A DNA stretch of 64,000 bases from Arthrobacter sp. B1I2 (GCF_030816485.1 NZ_JAUSYC010000001.1:1178001-1242000), one strand, 5' to 3'; counted from the first letter of the stretch, positions 34,010 to 43,473 are shown. The notes: generated by a model not told the origin, from the letters alone. Numbers and translations are program-made.

Positions 34010-35725
34010 ATGAGGAAACTGAACAGGATCGGCGGAGCTGCAGCCGTTGCTGCGGCCCTGGCGCTGACGGCCTGCGGCGGTGGCGGTGCCAGCGGCCCCG
34101 AAACAGCCAAGGGACAGGAATCGGGAAGCGACCTGTCCAAGCTGATCAGCATAAACGAGAAGCCGGCAGCCGATCTTCAGCAGGGCGGCAAGATCACCCT
34201 TCCGCTGGGGAACATCGGTCCCGACTTCAATGGGTTCTCCAACAACGGCAACAGCGCGGACAACTCTGCCCTGCAGGTTCCCATGAACCCGGTCGCCATG
34301 AACAGCGGCGGCATGGGTGGCTGCTGGAAGGTGGACTTCAAGGGCAAGATCACGCCCAACACGGATTTCTGTGAGTCGGTGGACAGCGAGGTCAAGGACG
34401 GCAAGCAGACCATCACCATCAAGGTGAACCCCAAAGCCACCTACAACGACGGCACGCCGATCGACGTCAAGGCCTTCAAGAACACCTGGAACATCCTCAA
34501 GAGCCCGGATGCCGGCTACGACATCGTCAGTTCGGGCGCCTACGAGTTCGTCGAGTCTGTCGAGGCAGGCAGCAGCGACAAGGAAGTCATCGTCAAGACC
34601 AGCCGGCCGGTCTTCCCGGTGGATTCGCTCTTCTTCGGTCTCATCCACCCCGCCGTGAACAGCCCCGAGGTCTTCAACGAGGGCTTCAACGGCAACCTTC
34701 ATCCCGAATGGATGGCCGGGCCCTTCAAGCTCGACCAGTACGACACCGCCGCCAAGACAGTCACGCTGGTGCCGAACGACAAGTGGTGGGGCCAGAAGCC
34801 CGTCCTGGCCAACGTGACCTTCCGCCAGCTGGAAACCAGCGCACAGATCGCCGCGTTCAAGAACGGTGAAATTGACGCCATGTCCGCCAACACCATTTCG
34901 CTCTACAAGCAGCTGGACGGCACCAAGGACTCCGACATTCGTCGCGGCCAGCGCCTTTTTGCCGGCGGCCTGAACCTGAACGCCCAGCGCATCACCGACG
35001 TCAATGTCCGCAAGGCCATCTTCGCCGCCGTCGACCGCGAAGCCCTGCGCAAGGTCCGCTTCAACGGCCTGAACTGGGAGGAGCCCAGCTCCGGTTCCAT
35101 GATGCTCCTGCCGTTCTCCGAGTACTACCAGGACAACTACCCGGTCAAGGAAACCGGCGCGGACGCGGCCAAGAAGGTCCTCACCGACGCCGGCTACACG
35201 GCCAACGCCAACGGCATCATGGAGAAGGACGGCAAGCCCGCCGCCTTCAAGATCAGCAACTTCGGTGACGATCCCACCACCCTGGCCGTCGCCCAGACCC
35301 TCCAGAAGCAGCTCCAGGCCGGCGGCATGGACGTGGGAATTGACCAGCGCGCCTCTGCCGACTTCGGCAAGGTCCTGGGCAGCCGTGAGTTCGACCTGAG
35401 CATCTCCGGCTACACCGTTGGTCCGGATGCCACCGATGCCGTGAAGCAGTACTACGACTCCAAGACCAACGAAAACCAGTTGGGCGACGCCGAGCTGGAC
35501 AAGAAGATCGCCGACCTCGCTTCCATCGAGGACAACGCCGCCCGCAACAAGGCAGCCATGGAGGTAGAAAAGGAGCACATGGCGAAGTACTTCTCCATGG
35601 GTGTGGTCTTCAACGGACCGCAGATCTCCTTCGTCCGCACCGGCCTGGCCAACTACGGGCCGTCCCTCTTCCAGAGCCTCTCGCAGGTTCCGGACTGGAC
35701 CACCATCGGTTGGGAAAAGAAGTAA
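34010..35725 (+). CDS. Extracellular peptide-type solute-binding lipoprotein (family 5)
   Basis: 571 residues from ATG 34010. MRKLNRIGGAAAVAAALALTAC gives a lipoprotein cysteine at residue 22. The family 5 fold shows VKVNP-like ITIKVNPKATYNDGTPIDV and HPEWMAGPFKLDQYD with repeated WWGQKP. It delivers a peptide or similar ligand to the two permeases. The ligand is not identifiable. It is last in the operon, 49 bases after the ATPase stop, with a strong terminator behind it. Confidence 0.93.
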   Translation: MRKLNRIGGAAAVAAALALTACGGGGASGPETAKGQESGSDLSKLISINEKPAADLQQGGKITLPLGNIGPDFNGFSNNGNSADNSALQVPMNPVAMNSGGMGGCWKVDFKGKITPNTDFCESVDSEVKDGKQTITIKVNPKATYNDGTPIDVKAFKNTWNILKSPDAGYDIVSSGAYEFVESVEAGSSDKEVIVKTSRPVFPVDSLFFGLIHPAVNSPEVFNEGFNGNLHPEWMAGPFKLDQYDTAAKTVTLVPNDKWWGQKPVLANVTFRQLETSAQIAAFKNGEIDAMSANTISLYKQLDGTKDSDIRRGQRLFAGGLNLNAQRITDVNVRKAIFAAVDREALRKVRFNGLNWEEPSSGSMMLLPFSEYYQDNYPVKETGADAAKKVLTDAGYTANANGIMEKDGKPAAFKISNFGDDPTTLAVAQTLQKQLQAGGMDVGIDQRASADFGKVLGSREFDLSISGYTVGPDATDAVKQYYDSKTNENQLGDAELDKKIADLASIEDNAARNKAAMEVEKEHMAKYFSMGVVFNGPQISFVRTGLANYGPSLFQSLSQVPDWTTIGWEKK

Positions 35726-35757
35726 CTTTCCTCCTGCGGGTCCAGCCGCATAACGAG

Positions 35758-35797
35758 AGCCGGCATCCCTGGTTACCAGGGTGCCGGCTTCTTGTTT
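35758..35797 (+). terminator. Intrinsic terminator of the peptide ABC operon
   Basis: AGCCGGCATCCCTGG (35758-35772), loop TTA, and CCAGGGTGCCGGCT (35776-35789) pair with a single bulged T, followed by TCTTGTTT. Confidence 0.9.
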
Positions 35798-35830
35798 GCC
35801 GGGTCTTGTTTGTCGACGCCAAGTCAGCGG

Positions 35831-35836
35831 TAGCGT
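35831..35836 (+). promoter_or_regulatory. Putative -10 of the Gfo/Idh gene (leaderless)
   Basis: TAGCGT, seven bases, then the ATG at 35844. Confidence 0.4.
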
Positions 35837-35843
35837 AGCTTCC

Positions 35844-36917
35844 ATGACCGGAACTGAAGGCGACCCCCGCACCATCCGCACTGCCGTCGTTGGCTACGGG
35901 CTCGCCGGCAGCGTGTTCCATGTGCCCTTGCTTGACGCCAACAGCAGCTACTCGCTCGACTGCATTGCCACGTCCGACGCCGGGCGGAAGGCGGCTGCCT
36001 CATCACGGCTTCCGGGGGCGGAAGTGGTGCGCGACGCCGCCGCCGTCCTCGAACGGGCAGCTGACCTTGACCTTGTGGTGCTGGCCACGCCGCCCGCGAC
36101 GCACCTTCCGCTGGCCAGGGCAGCGCTGGAGGCGGGGCTGGACGTGGTGGTGGACAAGCCGTTCGCGGTCACCAGCGACCAGGGGCAGGAGCTCATTGAT
36201 GCGGCGCGGCAGCTGGGCCGGGTGCTGACGGTGTTCCACAACCGGCGGTGGGACGGGGACTTCCTCACCCTGCGGAAGCTGCTGGCCGCCCAGGCCCTTG
36301 GTCACGTGACCAGGTTCGAGTCCCGGTTCGAGCGCTGGTCTCCTTCCATCGCCAAAGCCTGGAAGGCACGGGCCACGGCTGCCGACGGCGGAGGCACCCT
36401 GTTCGACCTCGGCAGCCACCTGATCGACCAGGCGCTGCAGCTTTTTGGTCCTGCCGCCGTGCTCCACACCGAACTTAAGGCCCGGCGGTCCGACGAGCGG
36501 GCGGATGATGACGTCTTCCTGGTTCTCCGGCACGATTCCGGTGTGTTCAGCCACCTGAGTATGAACATGCTGTGCGCCCAGCAGGGGCCGCGCTTCCGGG
36601 TGCTGGGCTCGGTGGGCGGGTTCACCAAGAACGGTACGGATCCGCAGGAGCCCTACATCGCCGCCGGCGGCAGCCCGCTGGATCCTGCTTATGGCCAGGA
36701 AGCCCCGGAGTGGGCAGGCCTCCTGGGCCGTGACGGCCACCTGGATGCCCTGCCCACGGAGCGGGGCGCGTACCCGGAGTTCTACCGGATCCTGGCGGAC
36801 AAGATCCTCGACGGCGGCACGGCGTCTGCCCTGCCCCTCCCGGTAGACCCGGAAGACGCCGTCGAGGTCCTCAAAATCATAGAAAAAGCACGCGAACTGG
36901 CCACCGGAATGTCTTAA
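35844..36917 (+). CDS. Gfo/Idh/MocA-family oxidoreductase
   Basis: 357 residues. The Rossmann motif is VVGYGLAGSVFHVP (16-29). DLVVLATPPATHLPLARAALEAGLDVVVDKPFAVT carries the EKP-type (here DKP) catalytic lysine. FHNRRWDGDF and GGTLFDLGSHLIDQAL (GxH in the second domain) match the sugar/inositol dehydrogenase family. The substrate is unknown. It is monocistronic by context: terminator upstream, convergent with ald downstream. Confidence 0.9.
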   Translation: MTGTEGDPRTIRTAVVGYGLAGSVFHVPLLDANSSYSLDCIATSDAGRKAAASSRLPGAEVVRDAAAVLERAADLDLVVLATPPATHLPLARAALEAGLDVVVDKPFAVTSDQGQELIDAARQLGRVLTVFHNRRWDGDFLTLRKLLAAQALGHVTRFESRFERWSPSIAKAWKARATAADGGGTLFDLGSHLIDQALQLFGPAAVLHTELKARRSDERADDDVFLVLRHDSGVFSHLSMNMLCAQQGPRFRVLGSVGGFTKNGTDPQEPYIAAGGSPLDPAYGQEAPEWAGLLGRDGHLDALPTERGAYPEFYRILADKILDGGTASALPLPVDPEDAVEVLKIIEKARELATGMS

Positions 36918-36942
36918 TCCGGAACGCTGGACGAACTACGAC

Positions 36943-38061
36943 TTACGCAGAGACCAGTTCGTGCCAGTCCTTTACAAGGGGCAGGTCGTGGGCCTCGGAC
37001 ACGGAGTGGTGTGCCACGTGGCCTGCGGCAATGTTCAGGCCGGCGGCGAGGGCGGGGTCGCGGTCGAAGGCTGCCTTCACGCCCAGGTTTGCCAGGGACA
37101 CGGCGTAGCGCAGGGTGACGTTGGTCAGCGCGTAGGTGGAGGTGTTGGGCACGGCGCCGGGCATGTTGGCCACGCAGTAGAAGATGGTGTTGTGCACCTT
37201 GTACGTGGGTTCCTGGTGCGTGGTGGGGTGGGTGTCCTCGAAGCAGCCGCCCTGGTCCACAGCGATGTCCACCAGGACGGAGCCGGGCTTCATCCGGGCC
37301 ACGAGGTCGTTGGTGACCAGCTTCGGAGCCTTGGCGCCCGGGATCAAGACGGAACCGATCACCAGGTCGGCGTCCACCACGGACTTCTCAATCTCGTATT
37401 TGTTGGACGCGACGGTCTTCAGCCGGCCCTGGTACTGGGCGTCCAGTTCACGCAGGCGGTGGATGTTGATGTCCAGGATGGTGACGTCCGCACCCAGGCC
37501 CAGGGCCATGGCTGCGGCGTTGGTGCCGGCAACACCGGCGCCCAGGACAACCACCTTGGCGGGGCGCACGCCGGGCACGCCGCCCAGCAGGACGCCCTTG
37601 CCGCCGGCCGGAGCCATCAGCGAGGTGGCACCCACCTGGACTGACAGGCGGCCGGCAACTTCGGACATGGGGGCGAGCAGCGGCAGCGACCGGCCTTCCT
37701 GCACGGTTTCGTAGGCGATGGCGGTGACGCCGGAGTTGATGAGCTCCTTGGTCAGCTCCGGCTCGGCGGCCAGGTGCAGGTAGGTGAAGAGGATCAGGCC
37801 CTTGCGGAAGCGGTGGTACTCGGACTTGATGGGCTCCTTGACCTTCATCACCATGTCCGCGCGGGCCCAGACGTCATCGGCTTCGTTGACGATCTCGGCG
37901 CCGGCGATTGAATATTCCTCGTCGGTGATGCCTGAACCCAGGCCGGCCCCGCGCTCCACCAGGACGGTGTGTCCGTGGGTCCGGAACTCGTGGACTCCGG
38001 CCGCGGTGATGGCCACGCGGAATTCGTTGTTCTTGATTTCTTTGGGGACGCCGATGATCAT
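36943..38061 (-). CDS. ald: Alanine dehydrogenase
   Basis: 372 residues, the family length. It interconverts L-alanine and pyruvate plus ammonia with NAD. The ATG at 38061 is used because GGAG lies six bases before it and the product then opens [16 protein letters not shown], as in other Ald proteins. The substrate lysine is in MVMKVKEPI, the catalytic histidine in [12 protein letters not shown], the NAD fold is [14 protein letters not shown] and the catalytic aspartate is in VDIAVDQGG. It is divergent from a PucR-type regulator that is its likely controller. Confidence 0.95.
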   Translation of the reverse strand: MIIGVPKEIKNNEFRVAITAAGVHEFRTHGHTVLVERGAGLGSGITDEEYSIAGAEIVNEADDVWARADMVMKVKEPIKSEYHRFRKGLILFTYLHLAAEPELTKELINSGVTAIAYETVQEGRSLPLLAPMSEVAGRLSVQVGATSLMAPAGGKGVLLGGVPGVRPAKVVVLGAGVAGTNAAAMALGLGADVTILDINIHRLRELDAQYQGRLKTVASNKYEIEKSVVDADLVIGSVLIPGAKAPKLVTNDLVARMKPGSVLVDIAVDQGGCFEDTHPTTHQEPTYKVHNTIFYCVANMPGAVPNTSTYALTNVTLRYAVSLANLGVKAAFDRDPALAAGLNIAAGHVAHHSVSEAHDLPLVKDWHELVSA

Positions 38062-38213
38062 CGTCTGCTCCATTGTGTGGGCCCGGTAGGCCGTAAAGAC
38101 GGAAAGGATTTCGTGGTTAAACGATAAATCCCGCTGTGAGCCAGACGACATGTATGCCGCCTGAAGCATGAGACAAAAACCGCGTCAGAAAGCGGATTTT
38201 GCCCTGCGCAGCG

Positions 38214-38225
38214 CGACACGTGTCG
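38214..38225. promoter_or_regulatory. Palindrome in the ald/PucR-regulator promoter region
   Basis: CGACACGTGTCG is a perfect 12-bp palindrome, and a similar half-site GGTGTCG follows near 38241-38247. It lies about 58 bases before the regulator's -10 (TAGTGT, 38284-38289). Possible binding site for the PucR/AdeR-type activator of ald. Confidence 0.45.
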
Positions 38226-38283
38226 AGTTCCAGAGCGTCAGGTGTCGCCTCGTGTCCGTTCGTCCGGGGTGCTTGCCAGGCAG

Positions 38284-38289
38284 TAGTGT
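38284..38289 (+). promoter_or_regulatory. Putative -10 of the PucR-type regulator gene (leaderless)
   Basis: TAGTGT, six bases, then the ATG at 38296. Confidence 0.5.
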
Positions 38290-38295
38290 TGGCCC

Positions 38296-39516
38296 ATGCA
38301 GCAGCAGGGTGTGGAACAGCTCGTGGAAGAGGTGGCGCAGAAGCTTGGACGCGGGCTGTCCCTGGAGGACCTGGACGGCCTGCTGCTCGCCTACAGCTCC
38401 AACCAGTCCCACGCTGACCGCGTGCGCGTGAATTTCCTCCTGAGCAAGAAGGTCCCTGCGGACGTGAGCGCATGGCAGCTTTCACACGGGATCGCCACCG
38501 CCGTGCGGCCGGTTGTGGTTCCGGCCAACCCGGACCTGGGCATGCTGGGCCGGGTCTGCGTCCCGCTTATGGTGCGGGGTTTCCGCGTGGGCTACCTCTG
38601 GGTGCAGCAGGACTCCGCGGAAGAAAGCCCGACGGCGATCCTCACCCAGCTGCCGGCCGTCAACCACGAGCTTGAGCTGCTGAGCGGTCTCCTGCTCGAC
38701 TCGAACACGGCGGAATCTGAATTCCGGAGGGGCCGGGAGCGGGAGTTTCTCGCCGCCTGCGCAGGAGAACCCAACGCCGTGGCCGCCGTGGCAGGCTGGA
38801 AGGAAGTCCAGGGGCGGGGCCCGTGGCAGATGGTCACGGTACTCGATGCGGACGGCTGGGCCAGCGGCCCGGACCCCATTGCGTCCACCCTCATCCACCG
38901 CTCAACCGCGCTCCAGGCAACGGTGGGAGTGGACGCTGCGCTGTTCAGCGCCGGCACGGAAACCCATTCCGTGGTGCTGTTCCGCGAATCGACGGGCCGG
39001 GCCAACCATGCCCAGGTCCTGGTCCACTACCAGCTGGAGCTGGCCAAGCGCTCCGGCCGGCCGGTCCACCGGATCATCCTGGGCATCAGCGAGGGCTTCT
39101 CAAAGACCCGCCAGCTCTCCGAGGCATACCGGCAGTCACGGGTGGCAGCCCAGGCGGCAGCAGTGGACCCGCAGCTCGGCGAACTGGTGGACTGCCGCGC
39201 AACGGGCGTGTACCAGCTTCTGGCCTCGGCCGGGGGAGGGGTGGGGGCGTGGGCGGACTCCGCTTCGGTGTACTTCCGGATGCTTGAGGACCACGACCGC
39301 AACGGCGAGCTCATTCCCGTCCTGGAGCTGCTCTACGACAATGACGGATCAGTCCAGGACGTGGCGGGCAAGCTCCACCTGCACCGCAGCAGCATTTACA
39401 ACAGGCTGGGCCGGATCCGGCAGCTTTTGGGGGTGGACCCCCTGAAGGGGCTGCCCCGACTGGAACTGCATGCCGCACTGAAGATGCGGCGCTGGGCGGC
39501 GAGGCCCAGGATTTAG
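38296..39516 (+). CDS. PucR/CdaR-type transcriptional regulator of ald (AdeR-like)
   Basis: 406 residues. An N-terminal region (1-130) is sensor-like, a GGDEF-like central domain lies around 160-320 (VHRIILGISEGFSKTRQLSEAYRQSRVA), and the C-terminal PucR helix-turn-helix is DNDGSVQDVAGKLHLHRSSIYNRLGRIRQLLGVD (about 353-386). In actinobacteria and Bacillus such proteins (AdeR) sit beside ald and activate it in the presence of alanine. The arrangement here is the same. The message is probably leaderless. Confidence 0.88.
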   Translation: MQQQGVEQLVEEVAQKLGRGLSLEDLDGLLLAYSSNQSHADRVRVNFLLSKKVPADVSAWQLSHGIATAVRPVVVPANPDLGMLGRVCVPLMVRGFRVGYLWVQQDSAEESPTAILTQLPAVNHELELLSGLLLDSNTAESEFRRGREREFLAACAGEPNAVAAVAGWKEVQGRGPWQMVTVLDADGWASGPDPIASTLIHRSTALQATVGVDAALFSAGTETHSVVLFRESTGRANHAQVLVHYQLELAKRSGRPVHRIILGISEGFSKTRQLSEAYRQSRVAAQAAAVDPQLGELVDCRATGVYQLLASAGGGVGAWADSASVYFRMLEDHDRNGELIPVLELLYDNDGSVQDVAGKLHLHRSSIYNRLGRIRQLLGVDPLKGLPRLELHAALKMRRWAARPRI

Positions 39517-40340
39517 GGCTGGGCGGACTGGGGTGCAGTGAACGACCTGATGGCTTCGGCCACGGCGTCGGGGCGCAGGTGCTGTGCCACATGGCCGGTC
39601 CTGGGGATTTCCACGAAGGTCCCCTGGGACGCAGCCCGGGAGAGCTCCAATGACCATTCCGGTCCGGCCACGGGGTCGTGGCTGCCACGGAGGACCAGCA
39701 CGGGGACATCGATTCCCGGCAGCCTTTTCTCGGTGGGGTAAGCCATCATGACGGGCAGCTGGGCGAAGTACCACCGCGGCCCGCACCGGAAGTAGTCGGT
39801 GATGACAATCCAGTTGGACGATGGGCTCTCGCGGAGCAGGAAGTCAAGGAACAGCGCCAGGCCCTGGCGCCGGACGGTGCGGTGCCGGGCGTCCACCACG
39901 GGTCCCATCAGTACCAGCTGCCGGGCCTGCCCGGGTGCATAAAGCGCCGCCTCGATGGCGAACTGCACACCCATGGAGTGTCCCACCAGGATGTAGGCGC
40001 CAATGCCGCTTGATTTCAGCGCCTGGGCGATGAAGGCGCCGTAGTCCTCGACGGACAGCTGCCGCCCGGGTTTGGGCGTTCCAGCAAAGCCGGGCAGGTC
40101 CAGCGAATAGGTGGGGGCAGAATTGGCAAGCTCGCCGTGCAGGCGCCGAAGGTAGCGGTGGGAAACGCCGATGCCGTGGACGAGGATATAGGCGGGTGTT
40201 GCCGAACCGGCCGCAGCGTCCCCCGGGGCAGGCGTTCCGTCAGCCCAGAGGATCCGCCCCCGGAGCCCGTGGGCGTCCACGTCGCCTGACCGGAGCCTGG
40301 GGTCTTTCCTGCCCCACGGCCAGGCCACGCGGGCCGGCAC
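39513..40340 (-). CDS. Alpha/beta-fold hydrolase
   Basis: 275 residues from GTG 40340. AYILVHGIGVSHRYLRRL is the oxyanion region, ILVGHSMGVQFAIEAAL the nucleophile elbow (GHSMG), VLVLRGSHDPVAGPEW the catalytic acid, and PRTGHVAQH the histidine. It could be an esterase, lactonase or haloperoxidase-like enzyme; the substrate is unknown. The start overlaps the stop of the HTH gene by one base (TAGTG), showing coupling. Its stop overlaps that of the PucR-type gene. Confidence 0.87.
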   Translation of the reverse strand: MPARVAWPWGRKDPRLRSGDVDAHGLRGRILWADGTPAPGDAAAGSATPAYILVHGIGVSHRYLRRLHGELANSAPTYSLDLPGFAGTPKPGRQLSVEDYGAFIAQALKSSGIGAYILVGHSMGVQFAIEAALYAPGQARQLVLMGPVVDARHRTVRRQGLALFLDFLLRESPSSNWIVITDYFRCGPRWYFAQLPVMMAYPTEKRLPGIDVPVLVLRGSHDPVAGPEWSLELSRAASQGTFVEIPRTGHVAQHLRPDAVAEAIRSFTAPQSAQP

Positions 40341-40762
40341 TATGCTCCCACGCCGGCGTCGTCCCCGGCGTTCTTGTCATGCTTGCGCTTCTGCTCGGCA
40401 AGTTTCTGGTTTTCAAGCCAGGCCATGATGGCCGCCTGCCGGATCCGGCGGTGCGAGCCGCGGTACTCGACCGGGATCTCACCGCGGTCCGTCATGTTGC
40501 GCAGGTACGTGTGCGAAATCCCCGCCAGCTCCGCGGCCTGGGAGGTGGTGAGCATTTCCTCCACGCTGGTCACGGTCACGGTTTCGCCGCGGCTGAGCCG
40601 GGCCAGGAGATCCACGACGGCGTCCCGGGCCTGGCCGGGCAGGCGGTGGACCGTGCCGTCCACGAAGACGGTGATGTCATTGCTGTCCTCGAGGGCGCGT
40701 GCGAGGGCCGCTGCCTCGTCTGCGGGCAGGCCGGCTGTCACGCGGGGGGCTATCAGTGCCAT
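40340..40762 (-). CDS. Excisionase-like (HTH_17) DNA-binding protein
   Basis: 140 residues. The C-terminal half contains TSVEEMLTTSQAAELAGISHTYLRNMTDRGEIPVEYRGSHRRIRQAAIMAWLENQK, an excisionase/MerR-type winged helix with the H-R-R-I-R basic wing (residues about 66-122). The N-terminal 60 residues are acidic and helical, resembling antitoxin-type partners. No phage or integrase gene is near. Such proteins may act as regulators of adjacent genes or as antitoxins; the coupled hydrolase is the only partner visible. Confidence 0.8.
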   Translation of the reverse strand: MALIAPRVTAGLPADEAAALARALEDSNDITVFVDGTVHRLPGQARDAVVDLLARLSRGETVTVTSVEEMLTTSQAAELAGISHTYLRNMTDRGEIPVEYRGSHRRIRQAAIMAWLENQKLAEQKRKHDKNAGDDAGVGA

Positions 40763-40768
40763 ACAGGA

Positions 40769-40774
40769 AGCCTA
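40769..40774 (-). promoter_or_regulatory. Putative -10 of the excisionase-like gene (leaderless)
   Basis: TAGGCT on the minus strand, six bases, then the ATG at 40762. Confidence 0.45.
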
Positions 40775-40810
40775 GCGCGGCAAAAGAACGCCGGCCTGAC
40801 CGCGAACGCG

Positions 40811-42496
40811 TCAGAGGCCCAGCTCCTCCAATACCGGCAGCTTCTCCCGGACCCACGCCCGTGCCTCGGTGGCGCTCGGCGCGGACAGGGCCAGCTTGGC
40901 CAGCTCCTGGGCTTCGGAGAGGGTGACGGTCTTCAGGACTGCTGCCACGGCGGCGAGTGAGCGCGCCGTCATGGACAGGGTGCTGACGCCAAGGCCGGTG
41001 AGGACGACGGCGAGGGCGGGATCGGCGGCAGCCTCACCGCAGACGCCCACGGGCTTGTTGTGTCCCTCCGCCCGGGATCCTTCGACAGTGAGGCCCACGA
41101 GGCGCAGGACGGCAGGCTGCCAGGGGGTGTTCAGGTTGGCCAGCGGGCCAAGCTGGCGGTCAGCGGCCATGGCGTACTGCGTCAGGTCATTGGTGCCCAG
41201 GCTGGCGAAGCTGACCTCGCGGAGGATGGCCTCTGCGGTGAGGGCCGCAGAGGGGACCTCCACCATTACGCCGGGAGTCCTGATGCCGGCATCTGCGCAC
41301 ATGGAAGCGAACCGGGAGGCTTCTTCGGCGGTGGAGATCATGGGCGCCATGACCCAGACGTCGGCCTCGGACTGCTTTTGCGCCAGGGCGATGGCTTCCA
41401 GCTGCCGGTCCAGGACGCCGGGGGTGGTGAAGTCGGTGCGGTAGCCGCGGACGCCGAGGGCCGGGTTGGGCTCCGTGGAGTCGGTCAGGAAGGGAAGGGG
41501 CTTGTCGGCGCCGGCATCGAGCGTGCGCAGGACCACCTTCTTGCCGGGGAAGGCATCAAAGACACTCTTATAGGCTGCGGCCTGTTCCTCCACGCTGGGC
41601 TCGGTGTCCCGCTCCAGGAAGCAGAACTCGGTGCGGAACAGGCCCACGCCCTGGGCGCCCAGCTTGGCGGCAGCTTCGGCATCCTTGCCGCCACCGACGT
41701 TGGCGAGCAGCGGCACTTCGTGGCCGTCCGCCGTCGCGCCCGTGCCGGTGAAGTCGGCCAGCAGCGACGCCGTGGCAGCCCACGCTTCCGCCGTTGCGCG
41801 GAGGGTTTCGTCAGGCTCGGCGGTGATGAGGCCACCGGCGCCGTCAACGTACACCTCGGTGCCGTCCGGGAGCTCGTCCACGCCCAGGGCGGCAACCACG
41901 GCAGGCAGGCCGAGGGAGCGGGCGATGATGGCGGTGTGGGACTGGGGGCCGCCGCCTGCGGTGACCAGCGCCAGGACCTTGTTCGGGTCAAGTGTTGCGG
42001 TGTCGGCGGGGGCCAGGTCCTCCGCCACCAGGACGAACGGGGTGTTGGAGGCGGGAATGCCGGGCGCGGGCACCCCCCGGAGTTCGGCGACGATCCGGGC
42101 GCGTACATCCAGGACGTCCGTGGCGCGTTCGGCCATGTAGCCACCCAGGTTGTGCAGCATTTCGGATACTGAGGAACCGGATTCCCAGATGGCGCGTTCG
42201 GCGGAGGTTCCCCGGGCCACCAGCTTGGCTGCCCCCTTGATGAGCATGGTGTCCTTGGCCATCAGCGCAGTGGCCTCCAGGACGGCCTTGCCGTCGCCGG
42301 TGGCGTGGGTGGCGCGGTCCTTCAATTCGTCGTGCACGGCCTGCGCGGCTGCCTTCAGTGCTGCGGTGGCGTCGTCGACAGTGGTGTCCGGGGCCAGCTG
42401 TTCACCGGCAGGAGGCTCACTGATCGGTTTGGGCATCTGCCGGATGGTGCCGATGACGCGGCCGGGGCTGACGCCTACTCCTGGGAAGTTCTGCAC
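40811..42496 (-). CDS. ptsI: Phosphoenolpyruvate-protein phosphotransferase, PTS enzyme I
   Basis: 561 residues from GTG 42496 with GAGGA upstream. EI takes phosphate from PEP and passes it to HPr. The phosphorylated histidine is H187 in TAGGGPQSHTAIIARSLG. The PEP-binding domain shows LFRTEFCFLERD, the GVRGYRTDF loop and GLGTNDLTQY-like SLGTNDLTQYAMAADRQ, and the catalytic cysteine is in PVGVCGEAAADP. Divergent from the TetR-mtlA-mtlD genes, so the general and mannitol-specific PTS parts sit together. HPr is not in the window. Confidence 0.96.
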   Translation of the reverse strand: MQNFPGVGVSPGRVIGTIRQMPKPISEPPAGEQLAPDTTVDDATAALKAAAQAVHDELKDRATHATGDGKAVLEATALMAKDTMLIKGAAKLVARGTSAERAIWESGSSVSEMLHNLGGYMAERATDVLDVRARIVAELRGVPAPGIPASNTPFVLVAEDLAPADTATLDPNKVLALVTAGGGPQSHTAIIARSLGLPAVVAALGVDELPDGTEVYVDGAGGLITAEPDETLRATAEAWAATASLLADFTGTGATADGHEVPLLANVGGGKDAEAAAKLGAQGVGLFRTEFCFLERDTEPSVEEQAAAYKSVFDAFPGKKVVLRTLDAGADKPLPFLTDSTEPNPALGVRGYRTDFTTPGVLDRQLEAIALAQKQSEADVWVMAPMISTAEEASRFASMCADAGIRTPGVMVEVPSAALTAEAILREVSFASLGTNDLTQYAMAADRQLGPLANLNTPWQPAVLRLVGLTVEGSRAEGHNKPVGVCGEAAADPALAVVLTGLGVSTLSMTARSLAAVAAVLKTVTLSEAQELAKLALSAPSATEARAWVREKLPVLEELGL

Positions 42497-42624
42497 TGAA
42501 GGTCCTCATTCTCTGCCGGTAGACAGGCCCGCCAAGTTCTCCGGCGCCGTGCCGGGTCCGCCGGAGGACTGCTACGTCCAGGGGCGGGAAACGTGCCTGA
42601 AAAAAGTGTATGTGATTCAGTTCA

Positions 42625-42639
42625 TATAGCAACGCTATA
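42625..42639. promoter_or_regulatory. Palindromic operator of the mtl-linked TetR gene
   Basis: TATAGC-AAC-GCTATA is a perfect 6+3+6 inverted repeat lying in the spacer upstream of the -10 TAGGGT (42645-42650). It fits autorepression by the TetR protein. Confidence 0.6.
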
Positions 42640-42644
42640 GGTGC

Positions 42645-42650
42645 TAGGGT
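42645..42650 (+). promoter_or_regulatory. Putative -10 of the mtl-linked TetR gene (leaderless)
   Basis: TAGGGT, seven bases, then the ATG at 42658. Confidence 0.5.
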
Positions 42651-42657
42651 AGCGGTT

Positions 42658-43386
42658 ATGAGTTTGGATGGCCAGCTTCCCCCCAAAATGCGGCTGCTCC
42701 GTGCTGCCGCGGAACTGCTGGCAAAATCCGCGGGAGCTCCCGTTTCCACCCGGCAGATCACCCAGCTGGCGGGGGTATCGGCTCCCACGCTGTACCACCA
42801 CTTCGGTGACAAGGAAGGTTTGTTCGACGCCGTCGTCGCCGCAGGGTTTGAAGAATATGTCGCGGGCGAAAGGGATTTCGCCCCCTCCGGACAGCCGATC
42901 GAGGACATCCGGAGAATGTGGGACAACCACGTCCAGTTCGGTCTGAACCAGCCCGAGCTGTACCTGGTGATGTTCGGCAATATCCGCCCGGAGAGCAGGC
43001 CTGCCATTGTGGCAGACGCCGAGGCGCTGATGGAGGAGATGCTGAACAAGGCAGCGGTGGCGGGCCAGCTGAACGTCCAGCCCCGGGAAGCGGCCAGGTC
43101 CATCCTGGCGGCCAACGTGGGCGTGACGCTGATGCTGATTGCGGAACCCGTCTCCGAACGCAACCTTGAATTGTCCACCATGACCCGGGACGCCATGATC
43201 TTCGCGGTGTCTGCCGAGCCCGCCAGCGGCCCGGCCCCGGGCGGCACCGGAAAGTCTTCGGTGGTGGTGGCAGCGATCGCCCTGAACGCCGCACTTCAGG
43301 CCTCGCACTCTGACCAGCTCTCCAGCTCGGAACTCAAGCTCTTCCTCGAGTGGCTTCACCGGATCTCCACCAGCCCGGCCGGTTGA
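42658..43386 (+). CDS. TetR-family regulator between ptsI and mtlA
   Basis: 242 residues. The helix-turn-helix region is RLLRAAAELLAKSAGAPVSTRQITQLAGVSAPTLYHHFGDKEGLFDAVVAAGFEEYV (12-70). The ligand domain is followed by an insertion (SGPAPGGTGKSS, about 190-200). Located between ptsI (divergent) and mtlA (same strand), it may control mannitol uptake. This differs from the MtlR-type regulators with PRD domains that usually govern mannitol genes. Confidence 0.87.
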   Translation: MSLDGQLPPKMRLLRAAAELLAKSAGAPVSTRQITQLAGVSAPTLYHHFGDKEGLFDAVVAAGFEEYVAGERDFAPSGQPIEDIRRMWDNHVQFGLNQPELYLVMFGNIRPESRPAIVADAEALMEEMLNKAAVAGQLNVQPREAARSILAANVGVTLMLIAEPVSERNLELSTMTRDAMIFAVSAEPASGPAPGGTGKSSVVVAAIALNAALQASHSDQLSSSELKLFLEWLHRISTSPAG

Positions 43387-43473
43387 GCCCCGCAACCCCG
43401 TAATACCAGCAGTACGTCGTCGTAATCATCGGACCACTCCTGCGGAGCAGCAGGAATGAGGTTAGGAAAACAC

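Noticed and set aside
33830..35881. A 683-codon open frame on the minus strand
   Set aside because: It lies opposite the binding-protein gene, whose lipoprotein signal and family motifs are clear. High GC content creates such antisense frames; the product has no fold-like pattern.
43456..43473. An upstream ATG for mtlA
   Set aside because: The ATG at 43474 has the ribosome site AGGA at the right distance; the six upstream codons include that site.
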